Assembly: GCA_021324305.1 (NCBI GenBank)
Contig: JAJPJI010000026.1
Location: 1 to 64,000, forward strand
Reading direction: 5' to 3'
Length of the DNA stretch: 64,000 bases
From: Gammaproteobacteria bacterium
Lineage (GTDB): Bacteria; Pseudomonadota; Gammaproteobacteria; DSM-16500
Shown one piece after another: positions 8,906 to 16,891 of this stretch. The notes beneath the pieces are model-generated. The model saw only the letters and a program-made list of their open reading frames with translations. It made no database searches and was not told the DNA's origin. Each line of letters opens with the position of its first letter. The first letter of the stretch is position 1. A program made the position numbers and the translations under genes.

Positions 8906-10381
8906 ATGCGTTCGTCTCTAGTTATTATAGCAAGTTTATCACTATTCCTGTCTGGTGTTACTTTCGCCTATCCTAGTCCATGCTTACAGCATATTGAAAA
9001 ATTCACCGATGGCGATGCCTTACAATTACAGGAATGCTATTTAAACGATACTCACATTCCAGATTTACTTGCCTATCTCGCAGACCATAAGGAAATTAAA
9101 AAATTATATTTACGCTACAACCGGATCAGTAATAAAGGAGCTATTGCGCTTGCCAGTAATACAAACATCACGACTCTAGATATCAGCTGGAACAACGTGG
9201 GTATCAATGGTATCAACGCGTTAGCCGCCAATTCGACGCTGACTTCTCTCGATGTCAGTGGACAGGGGCTCGGAGAAAATGCTGCTATTTCTCTCGCAAA
9301 AAGCCAAAGCCTGAATGAAATCAAGATTGGCTCCAATCCAATCGGTGATAAGGGTGTCATTGCATTGTCCAAAGATCCCATTGTAACCTCATTAGACATC
9401 AGCCAGACAAAAATCACCCCAGTCGCTATCGATGCGGTTGCAAAAATGAAAAACCTGAAGCACCTGGTAATCAGCTATAACAATATTGGTGACCCTGAAA
9501 TCAGTACACTCACGCAACTTGCTCATCTTCAATCATTAAATGTCAGCTGGAATAAAATCAGCAGTAAAGGTGCTAAAGCTGTTGCGTCACTCCCCAATCT
9601 TTCCATTTTAAACATTGCCTCCAATCACATCGGGACCGATGGAGCATTGACACTTGCCAATATGCAGCAACTGGATTATCTCGATATGAGCAGGAACAGC
9701 ATCGGACCAGAAGGCGCCAGTGCGTTTTCCAGCCACCCAAGACTCACGACGTTGAATATTAGTGATAATCCAATACAGTCAACAGGCATGATTGAATTAG
9801 CAAAAAATATCAGACTACAATCTCTCAACGTTAACAACATCAGACTGGATATGGCAGGCATAATAGCCATCAGCCAGATGACTAAGCTGACTTCGCTTTA
9901 CATCAATGAGAATCACCTTGCGGATGATGGCGCCATATGGCTGGCAAATATGCATCAATTACTGTATTTATCGGTTGACAGCAATCAGATTACAGACAAA
10001 GGCATAAAAATCATTGCAAACATGCCGGCTCTTAAACAATTAAGCGCGTTTTATAATCAGATAAGCAATGATGGCGCCAATGCCTTGTTACAAAACCAGT
10101 CGCTTACGGACCTTGACCTGGGTTATAACAATGTTGGCGATATGGGCACTGTTAATGTACCAAATAATCTGCATCTCGTTTCCTTGAATTTGACATCAAA
10201 CCAGATTACAGATGAAGGAGCAATGATACTGGCACGCAATCATACTTTGACCAGGCTCAACCTGATGTTAAATCACATCGGGACATCAGGATTAAACGCA
10301 TTATCAAAAAATATGGATATTCCGTTCATTTATACCGAGTGGAACAATGGTTATGGAAGATCAGTTTGCTACCATCAATGA
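8906..10381 (+). CDS. Secreted leucine-rich-repeat protein
   Basis: The 491-residue product has a cleavable signal peptide (residues 1-21, ending 'TFA') and then about 16-18 tandem leucine-rich repeats of roughly 24 residues. The repeat consensus is L-x-x-L-x-[IV]-S-x-N-x-I-x-x-x-G-A, as in the ribonuclease-inhibitor/RNI class. No other domain or membrane anchor is seen. The ATG follows an AAGGA site. It starts 26 bases after the efflux operon on the same strand, but that spacing may be coincidental. LRR proteins of this type in amoeba-associated bacteria can be effectors or surface binders. Here the Sec signal points to periplasmic, surface or extracellular location rather than direct type IV injection. 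The function is unknown. Confidence 0.85.
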   Translation: MRSSLVIIASLSLFLSGVTFAYPSPCLQHIEKFTDGDALQLQECYLNDTHIPDLLAYLADHKEIKKLYLRYNRISNKGAIALASNTNITTLDISWNNVGINGINALAANSTLTSLDVSGQGLGENAAISLAKSQSLNEIKIGSNPIGDKGVIALSKDPIVTSLDISQTKITPVAIDAVAKMKNLKHLVISYNNIGDPEISTLTQLAHLQSLNVSWNKISSKGAKAVASLPNLSILNIASNHIGTDGALTLANMQQLDYLDMSRNSIGPEGASAFSSHPRLTTLNISDNPIQSTGMIELAKNIRLQSLNVNNIRLDMAGIIAISQMTKLTSLYINENHLADDGAIWLANMHQLLYLSVDSNQITDKGIKIIANMPALKQLSAFYNQISNDGANALLQNQSLTDLDLGYNNVGDMGTVNVPNNLHLVSLNLTSNQITDEGAMILARNHTLTRLNLMLNHIGTSGLNALSKNMDIPFIYTEWNNGYGRSVCYHQ

Positions 10382-10887
10382 CTATATGATCCAGTCAGTT
10401 TCGCGGTTGCGATGTCATGGGCTTCAAGTTCAGACAATACTTCGTCAAGGTCTGGTTCATCGGGTAAATCCAGCGTTGTATCAAGTGCGTAAAGCATGAA
10501 AATATAATGATGGATACGTGAGTCAACCGGACAGGGACCTGAGTATTTGGGTTCGCCGTATGTGTTATTACCTATCAGTGCTCCGTCAGGAAGATCAGCC
10601 AATTCAAGCAGCGAATTTACTTTTTTGGGGATGTTATAAATGACCCAATTATAAAAAGGCTGCCCGATACCAGCATCAGGATCGTAAATAATCAGGGCAA
10701 AACTCTGTGTATTCGTTGGCGGGTTCATCCAGGTTAGTGTGGGCGGTGTGTTGATTCCATTACAGGTGTATTTGGCTGGAATCTTGCCATTGTCAGAGAA
10801 TACAGTTGATGTAAGAGTGAATGTATTGGCATAAGTCAGCGAAGTAATCACCAAGCCTGTAATAATCCCTGTCAAAATACGCAGCAT
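10375..10887 (-). CDS. PEBP family protein (YbhB/YbcL-like), exported
   Basis: This 170-residue phosphatidylethanolamine-binding/Raf-kinase-inhibitor-like protein has an N-terminal signal peptide and the family signatures 'IYDPDAG', 'NWVIYNIP' and 'YSGPCPVDSRIHHYIFMLYAL'. An ATG five codons further upstream (10902) is open but has no ribosome site. The ATG at 10885-10887 gives a cleaner signal peptide with GGAA nine bases upstream. The gene is convergent with the LRR gene and their ends overlap by seven bases. The molecular role of bacterial members is poorly defined. Confidence 0.88.
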   Translation of the reverse strand: MLRILTGIITGLVITSLTYANTFTLTSTVFSDNGKIPAKYTCNGINTPPTLTWMNPPTNTQSFALIIYDPDAGIGQPFYNWVIYNIPKKVNSLLELADLPDGALIGNNTYGEPKYSGPCPVDSRIHHYIFMLYALDTTLDLPDEPDLDEVLSELEAHDIATAKLTGSYSH

Positions 10888-11131
10888 GCAAGCATATTCC
10901 ATGTTGTTTTTACATATGTTGTGAGATTTTAACAGAGATGATTGAGAGCTGCACTATGCTCATTAGTAGATTAACAGCTTGTCAGGATCAGTCAATTACT
11001 CACCCGGTTTGACACAACTCAATCATTTCGTTGGCACAGTTTGATCAATTTTTACCCTTTTCGGTGTAAATTCTCTAGCTCTTTTTCCATTGCTGCATGT
11101 TAAAATATGCAAAAATTTGAGGAGTGACATC

Positions 11132-12199
11132 ATGCTTAGACTCATTGAGAAAGATCCCAAAAAACTCATCCTTAACAGCAAATTGTGCCAGTTGAAAATG
11201 GTGGAAGTCGCATTGTTTACATTTCTGGCTGAAAAATATCTTTCAGAAAATACTGAACGCAGACAATCCAAGGAGATCATCTCCAGAATCGAAGAATATG
11301 TACATCATGCTACGATGAATATGCGAACTACCTCTCTAACAACAGCCATTGCAGCAGTTGAAAAGCAGATACAAGAAGAGAATGGTGCGCCGGAAGAATT
11401 TCTCGACGATCTCAACACTAATCTGAAAGCATCCAGGGATCTTTATCAACAATATAAAAAAATCCTTGCTCTGGTAAAAGACAAACTGCTCACGGAAATC
11501 AGAGAAAGCCGGATTTATAAAGATGATCCTAAAGTACAAATACTCTTAAGTACCTATCAACTGTACAGACAATTACGTAAAGATTTTTTACATAAACTGG
11601 AAAGAAATCTGCTTGAGACTATTACACAAATTATCAATGCCTGTCAGGCATTACAAACTGTGTTGACCAAGCAGACTGATTTGCAACCGCGGGTCAATCT
11701 GATAATTTCAACATCCGCCAGATTGCGTGAACTTATCAGCATCGAATCTTACCGCGTAAAAGGACGAGGCATGATACGCGAAACCAGAGATGAAAATGAC
11801 AACAATAATTCGGTACCCTCACATGAAGAAAATCAAACATTTCTTATTCGAATATCAGACCTGACGGAGCAGGAAACAAATCTGAAACTGGATGGAAAAG
11901 AGCTCGATTTTATTGCGATATGCAAGAAATTGGCCCAATTGGAATCCAGCTTGCAGGCGGTGACAACCCAGTTAACTATGCAAAAACACACATTGACTCT
12001 CTTTTCAGATAATTCTGAAAAACTGAATGCGGTTCTGACCTTGCTACTGGATATCAATTCAGGCTTGATGCCTGCGTTTGTTGATACGCTTGGAAAAATA
12101 AATCTTGTACTTGGCATCCACAATCTCAAGGATTGGGTGGACTCAAACAAACCGTCTCCTAGTCAAACAAAAATCTCAGTCCCAGGCCAATATCATTAG
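11132..12199 (+). CDS. Hypothetical helical protein, unrecognised
   Basis: I do not recognise this 355-residue protein. It has no signal peptide or membrane segment and is predicted almost entirely helical with heptad-like Leu/Ile spacing, mainly about residues 60-150 and 235-310, interrupted by a short charged Asp/Asn-rich linker near residue 225. The ATG at 11132 is chosen because a GAGGAG ribosome site lies seven bases before it; an in-frame ATG at 11090 has none. It stands alone between genes on the other strand, and its last 41 bases overlap the end of the convergent barrel gene. A cytoplasmic coiled-coil or a secreted effector are both possible. Confidence 0.7.
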   Translation: MLRLIEKDPKKLILNSKLCQLKMVEVALFTFLAEKYLSENTERRQSKEIISRIEEYVHHATMNMRTTSLTTAIAAVEKQIQEENGAPEEFLDDLNTNLKASRDLYQQYKKILALVKDKLLTEIRESRIYKDDPKVQILLSTYQLYRQLRKDFLHKLERNLLETITQIINACQALQTVLTKQTDLQPRVNLIISTSARLRELISIESYRVKGRGMIRETRDENDNNNSVPSHEENQTFLIRISDLTEQETNLKLDGKELDFIAICKKLAQLESSLQAVTTQLTMQKHTLTLFSDNSEKLNAVLTLLLDINSGLMPAFVDTLGKINLVLGIHNLKDWVDSNKPSPSQTKISVPGQYH

Positions 12200-12830
12200 A
12201 TCCGGCATTTTTGGCCCGATACAGGCCAAATGCACCTGAGCGATGATGTATACGAATGAGGAGTTGCACCCGCGGCAACGCGGGTGATGCCACAGTTGCT
12301 TCAAACATGAGATAATTCAAAAAACGCCTGGTATTGCTGTGATTGGCGTGTTTTTCAAGTGATGGATACGATGTAACATATGACACACCTTCACCAAGCG
12401 CAAAAGAAGTATTGACATAATGATCCCAGGGAAGATTGGCCCATCGAAATGCAAGATATGGATCGAGTTCATAAATTGTTGACTGATTGCTCCCCACACG
12501 CACAGTAAAATTCCCCGCAAACTGCACGACACTTACAATAGGACTAACCAGTTGCCTAAGAAAATTCTGCTGATCCAGGGTATGCGAGAGCTCCAATGAT
12601 TGAATATGTTCAGGCCAACGATGGATTCCAAATTTGGTGATCCTCAATAATCTGTCCTCGCAAGTCACTCCGTAATAATAGGTAAGCGACCAGGGATACC
12701 AATCATACAAGGCTGCATCAGAGGGATAACTGATTTTAGCGACACCCCAGGAAATTGCCGGAATTAAATAAAACAGCAGAATATGCAATGACCATTTTTT
12801 AATCGAGCGGAAGTTCTTGATTGACACCAT
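12159..12830 (-). CDS. Predicted outer-membrane beta-barrel protein, possibly PagL-like
   Basis: The 223-residue product has an N-terminal hydrophobic export signal (about residues 12-30) and then alternating aromatic strands. It ends in 'GLGLRFLFD', close to the terminal aromatic signal of outer-membrane barrels. The C-terminal segment 'IRIHHRSGAFGLY' contains an H-x-S pair resembling the catalytic His-Ser of PagL lipid A deacylases, but I cannot place the third catalytic residue. Assignment to the PagL group is therefore tentative. The 3' end overlaps the convergent helical protein gene by 41 bases. Confidence 0.65.
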   Translation of the reverse strand: MVSIKNFRSIKKWSLHILLFYLIPAISWGVAKISYPSDAALYDWYPWSLTYYYGVTCEDRLLRITKFGIHRWPEHIQSLELSHTLDQQNFLRQLVSPIVSVVQFAGNFTVRVGSNQSTIYELDPYLAFRWANLPWDHYVNTSFALGEGVSYVTSYPSLEKHANHSNTRRFLNYLMFEATVASPALPRVQLLIRIHHRSGAFGLYRAKNAGSNDIGLGLRFLFD

Positions 12831-12866
12831 CTTGTAATTATATTTTCCCTTTTATCTTTATTACGA

Positions 12867-13712
12867 TTAGCTGTCTTTCTGGTCCGCCAAAGCAAGTAAT
12901 TTAACGCATTCAAATGCGAGCGTTATTAATTTAGTGATGCATTCCGTTTCCTGCGCAGGCGCTGCAAATTCATGGCCTTTGCCAGAAATTACTCCCAGGA
13001 TGGCGCCTGCCAATACACGATAGCGCGGTCCCTTCCCTTTTTGCATAAGCATATAATTATAAAGCTGTGACTGAATAAATAATGTTGCGGTTTCCATTTC
13101 AGTTGCAAGCACACCGCAACGTGTCAACAAATCATCAAATGCCATATTATTGCTGCCGCTTGGCCCGGCGCCAAACTCGCGCGCATAAAATGAACTTTTG
13201 CAATGTACCGTTCCTGTATGAAATCCGTTGGTAAAACCAAGCTTGACAGCCGACTCTGAAATGATGGATGCAACTTCAAAAGAGGAAACAGCTGGAACTG
13301 AAATCGGCATGTAATCCGATGTTGTCTGTTCATCGCGTACTGATGCTTGGGCATTCACAATATCGCCCAGCTTGACCAATCCTGATTGCAATGATCCGGC
13401 GGTTCCTACACGTAAAAACCGCTTTCCGCCCAGATAGAATAATTCATGCAGGATGATTTCCATGCTCGGACAACCCATGCCGCTGGATATCGTCGCGACA
13501 TCAATTTTCATGCCAGATGATGAAATTGTTCCCAAATAGAGATGGTGTCCCCGAGGATGTTGCTTGACAGCAAGTTCATCAAAATGACTTGCGATCTGCT
13601 TTGCGCGCCCGTCAGATCCAGGAAGCAGTACGTATCGGCCGATACCATTGTTCCCAGTCATGTCATTGACTGTGGCATTAATGTGATGCGGTGTAAACAG
13701 TGCTTGATCCAT
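12867..13712 (-). CDS. Nucleoside phosphorylase, uridine phosphorylase-like
   Basis: This 281-residue enzyme belongs to the PNP/UDP phosphorylase family, which splits nucleosides with phosphate. Visible family signatures are the phosphate loop 'LLPGSDGRAKQI', the central 'RVGTAGSLQ' strand-turn and the ribose-binding 'TEMETATLF' with the Met-Glu pair. The overall match is best to Udp (E. coli uridine phosphorylase), although it is about 28 residues longer. It is 36 bases upstream (5') of the barrel gene on the same strand. Substrate preference for uridine versus purine nucleosides is not certain. Confidence 0.85.
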   Translation of the reverse strand: MDQALFTPHHINATVNDMTGNNGIGRYVLLPGSDGRAKQIASHFDELAVKQHPRGHHLYLGTISSSGMKIDVATISSGMGCPSMEIILHELFYLGGKRFLRVGTAGSLQSGLVKLGDIVNAQASVRDEQTTSDYMPISVPAVSSFEVASIISESAVKLGFTNGFHTGTVHCKSSFYAREFGAGPSGSNNMAFDDLLTRCGVLATEMETATLFIQSQLYNYMLMQKGKGPRYRVLAGAILGVISGKGHEFAAPAQETECITKLITLAFECVKLLALADQKDS

Positions 13713-13809
13713 AAGCTCGCCCGTGACTAATCATATATGAAAAGAGCTAAAATAGCATACAAGATTCTGATTTTATACGCTGACATCATTCCAGTGACTT
13801 CCGCAGTGA

Positions 13810-15837
13810 CTACCAAATTGTACATAAGGTCTTGTTTACCATTGGACTGCCGGTTGGCAGATGGAACGCTTGCCTGAATTCAGGCATATTTGCCAACGTG
13901 CCATTCACACGATAGATCGCTGGTGGATGCGGATCCGTAATCGCCAACAGGCGAGCCGTTTTTGGCCGTATATTCGCAGCCCATACGAAAGCATCGCTCA
14001 GGAAAAACTGTTGATCCGGAGTGAACCCAGCAATATTTTTAGCATTTTTGTACTCATCAGTGGCATGAAACGCGCGATAAGCGAGTATCATGCCTCCCAA
14101 GTCCGCGGTAGCTTCTCCAACGACCAGGTTTCCTTGCAGATGCAGATTATCATCGACCCGGTATTTTGAATATTGTTCTGCGATACATTTGGTAGCCGCC
14201 CGGAATTTATCAAAATCCTTATCAGTCCACCAGTTTCTCATATTGCCCTGACCATCAAATTGTGCGCCTTCATCGTCAAAAGCATGTGTCATTTCATGGC
14301 CGATCACGGAGCCAATCGCACCATAATTGAGAGCGCTCGCAGCCTTTGCATCAAAAAATGGAGGCTGCAATATCCCGGCTGGAATATTGATTCGATTCAT
14401 TGATGGATCATAATATGCATTGATGGTTTGCGGCGTCATGTCCCATTCAGCGGCATCAACAGGTTTACCGATTTTATCAAGTTCATATTTACTGAGAAAT
14501 TCAATAGACCGCATGACATTCAAAACATAAGAGTGTTTATCGATAGTCAGCGTGGAATAATCAAGCCATTTATCAGGGTATCCAATTCTAGCCGTCATCA
14601 AATCCAGTTTCCTGATCGCCGCATCACGGGTTGAATCGCTCATCCAGGATAATTTGCGCAGGCTTTCTTTCATGGATGCGCGTATATTGTCCACTAATTG
14701 TTGCGCGTACTGTTTGGAAAAAGGTGGAAAATATTTTTCGACATATGATTTTCCGATAGCAAAACCAAGCAGTGCGTTTTCAGTATTGACCACTCTATGC
14801 CAGCGTGGCAACAGCTGTTTTGTGCCTGTCAACGCAGAATTCAGCCTGAAGTCCTCCTCGACATACGGTTGAGAGAGGTACGGAGCGAATGTATCAATCA
14901 AGTGCCAGCGTAAATATATTTTCCACTCATCAATCCTGATGTCGCCCAGCATTGAATTCAGCGTCACGAAAAATGTTGGCATGGCGAGATTGATGTGTGT
15001 AATCTCCGGATGATCAAGATCCTTGAAATATTGGCTCCAGGAAAAATTCGGAGTCATTTTTTGCAGCTGCTTTATATCCTTGGGATGATAAATGGAATGT
15101 GGGTCACGTATTTCGGATTTTGCCATGGAAGCTTTGGCTAGCATGGATTCAATTTTCATCACTGTATTTGCTGCTGACATGGCATTTTTTGCCGTTTCAC
15201 CTTGCAATTCAAACATTTTGGCAATGTGGTGCAAATAAATTTCGCGAATTTTTTTGAATTTGTCCTCGTTCTTTAGATAATAATCACGGTCAGGAAGACC
15301 CAGCCCGCCTTGTGATGCGACACCGATGACCTGTCTGCTGTCTTTAAAATCCTGCATTTGACTGAATCCAAACAAGGCATTGACGCCCAGCATTTGCAAG
15401 TGTGAGATGACGCTCTGCAGATCAGCGAGATTATTAATCGCTGAAATGCGCTTGAATTCGGGCTGCAATGGAGCGATACCTGCCTTATTTATCGATTTTT
15501 CATCCATCCCGCTAAGATAGAAATCCCGGATTTTTTGCTCGATGCTTCCGTTGCTGGCTGCATGGTTATCAGCAGCAGACATGATCAGGTTTTTTATCAT
15601 TTCATCATTATGCTTCTGCAATACTTCAAATGTATCCCATCTGGAATATGCCGGCGGTATAGGGTTTTGCTGCTGCCATTTACCATTTGCATATTTATAA
15701 AAATTGTCACCCGGCCGGATAGTGTTATTCATCCAGTCAAGATGTAAATTAATAGGCTCATTTGCGTTGGCAAAATTATTGGTCCATGTGGATGTCAGAT
15801 AAATACAGATTATCAATCTAAATAGCATTCGCGTCAT
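13810..15837 (-). CDS. M13-family metallopeptidase (PepO/neprilysin-like)
   Basis: This 675-residue zinc endopeptidase has an N-terminal signal peptide (about residues 1-25), so it acts in the periplasm or outside. The HExxH zinc site is 'HEMTH' (His514, Glu515, His518) and the third ligand is in 'GEATADLGG' (Glu575 with Asp579). The family usually reads GENIADLGG, so this is a slightly divergent version. The C-terminus is Cys-x-x-Trp ('CTIW'), as expected for M13 enzymes. The start has an AGAGGT site. Length is normal for the family. The natural substrates are peptides; the specific role is unknown. Confidence 0.94.
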   Translation of the reverse strand: MTRMLFRLIICIYLTSTWTNNFANANEPINLHLDWMNNTIRPGDNFYKYANGKWQQQNPIPPAYSRWDTFEVLQKHNDEMIKNLIMSAADNHAASNGSIEQKIRDFYLSGMDEKSINKAGIAPLQPEFKRISAINNLADLQSVISHLQMLGVNALFGFSQMQDFKDSRQVIGVASQGGLGLPDRDYYLKNEDKFKKIREIYLHHIAKMFELQGETAKNAMSAANTVMKIESMLAKASMAKSEIRDPHSIYHPKDIKQLQKMTPNFSWSQYFKDLDHPEITHINLAMPTFFVTLNSMLGDIRIDEWKIYLRWHLIDTFAPYLSQPYVEEDFRLNSALTGTKQLLPRWHRVVNTENALLGFAIGKSYVEKYFPPFSKQYAQQLVDNIRASMKESLRKLSWMSDSTRDAAIRKLDLMTARIGYPDKWLDYSTLTIDKHSYVLNVMRSIEFLSKYELDKIGKPVDAAEWDMTPQTINAYYDPSMNRINIPAGILQPPFFDAKAASALNYGAIGSVIGHEMTHAFDDEGAQFDGQGNMRNWWTDKDFDKFRAATKCIAEQYSKYRVDDNLHLQGNLVVGEATADLGGMILAYRAFHATDEYKNAKNIAGFTPDQQFFLSDAFVWAANIRPKTARLLAITDPHPPAIYRVNGTLANMPEFRQAFHLPTGSPMVNKTLCTIW

Positions 15838-15922
15838 AAAAAACCTCTATCAATCGTGCATGGAATTATTTCGGTATCCTGCCATCTCAACTTGTTTTAT
15901 CCCGAACCATCATGAATCCATT

Positions 15923-16753
15923 TCAATGGTCCACTTGATAATAGTCAGCAAATTGCTGCTTGAAAAAAAGTTGTCCTGTTTCGGCAATAATTTTATTATT
16001 AATATAGTTTCGTACCGGCCGCTGAGGACTTGGGCTCACAAAATATACCATGGATACCCGATTGTCTGTCGCATTGGTCACGCGGTGCAGCGCTGAATGA
16101 CAGCAGCCGTTAGTCATTAATTCGAGAGCATTCCCAAAATTAATAACCAGATGCCCCGGCTTGTGCGGAATCGGAATCCACTGATTTTGATAATTTACTT
16201 CAAGCCCGTCTTCTTCGAAATACAAGACGGTAATCAAGCCAAAATCTTTATGCGCATTCAAGCGGATCTTATTTTTCTCTTCACCTGTCAGCGGGCAGCA
16301 CTGAAATACCAAGGAACAGGCAGGATTCCCTGCCGCATCCGCATAGTCGTCCTGTGATAATCCGGCTTTCATAAATACGGTATGAAGAAGTGGTAAAGAA
16401 ATCATGTTAAGAAATGCGTCATCGATCGCTTGAATTGAACTTGCATGCGGCACATATGGTCCAAATGGCGAATCAGGTTCAAAGAATATCTGCTCAACTG
16501 TATTCGTGTTTTTCGATTGTGACCTAACAACATATCCCTCATACCGTTCTCCTGGCAGCAGTGTTTCTTTAAGCCGCCATTTCGCTTTCTCTTCCGGACT
16601 GCCGCCAAAAAAATTCCGGGCCGTCTGCATACAGACATCGATTTTCTGGATAAGCGCTTCACTGGGCAGACGTACATAGCAAAAACCGATACGCATCGCA
16701 TCATCCAGCTCTGATTGATTGATTGTTAAGGAAAAAATCGTTGGGATCTGCAT
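15923..16753 (-). CDS. 2-oxoglutarate/Fe(II) oxygenase, isopenicillin-N-synthase-like
   Basis: The 276-residue enzyme has the double-stranded beta-helix of the isopenicillin N synthase-like dioxygenases. The iron ligands are 'HKD' (His168, Asp170) and His223 in 'SALHRV', and the 2-oxoglutarate carboxylate is held by Arg232 in 'NRVSMVYF' (R-x-S). The N-terminal segment resembles the DIOX_N domain. No signal peptide is present. It stands between the M13 peptidase and the FtsX-type permease on the same strand. The substrate is not deducible. Confidence 0.9.
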   Translation of the reverse strand: MQIPTIFSLTINQSELDDAMRIGFCYVRLPSEALIQKIDVCMQTARNFFGGSPEEKAKWRLKETLLPGERYEGYVVRSQSKNTNTVEQIFFEPDSPFGPYVPHASSIQAIDDAFLNMISLPLLHTVFMKAGLSQDDYADAAGNPACSLVFQCCPLTGEEKNKIRLNAHKDFGLITVLYFEEDGLEVNYQNQWIPIPHKPGHLVINFGNALELMTNGCCHSALHRVTNATDNRVSMVYFVSPSPQRPVRNYINNKIIAETGQLFFKQQFADYYQVDH

Positions 16754-16891
16754 AGTTCGCTTGCCTTATCATGTTTGTGTCGAAACTATACAGAATTGAC
16801 CAACAAAGCTCAAACAGATTTGGCGCGAACAAATCCGCTACCTGAGTTGCCGGAATCTATGTGCTGGCAGTACGTAGATACTGGAAAAGTA

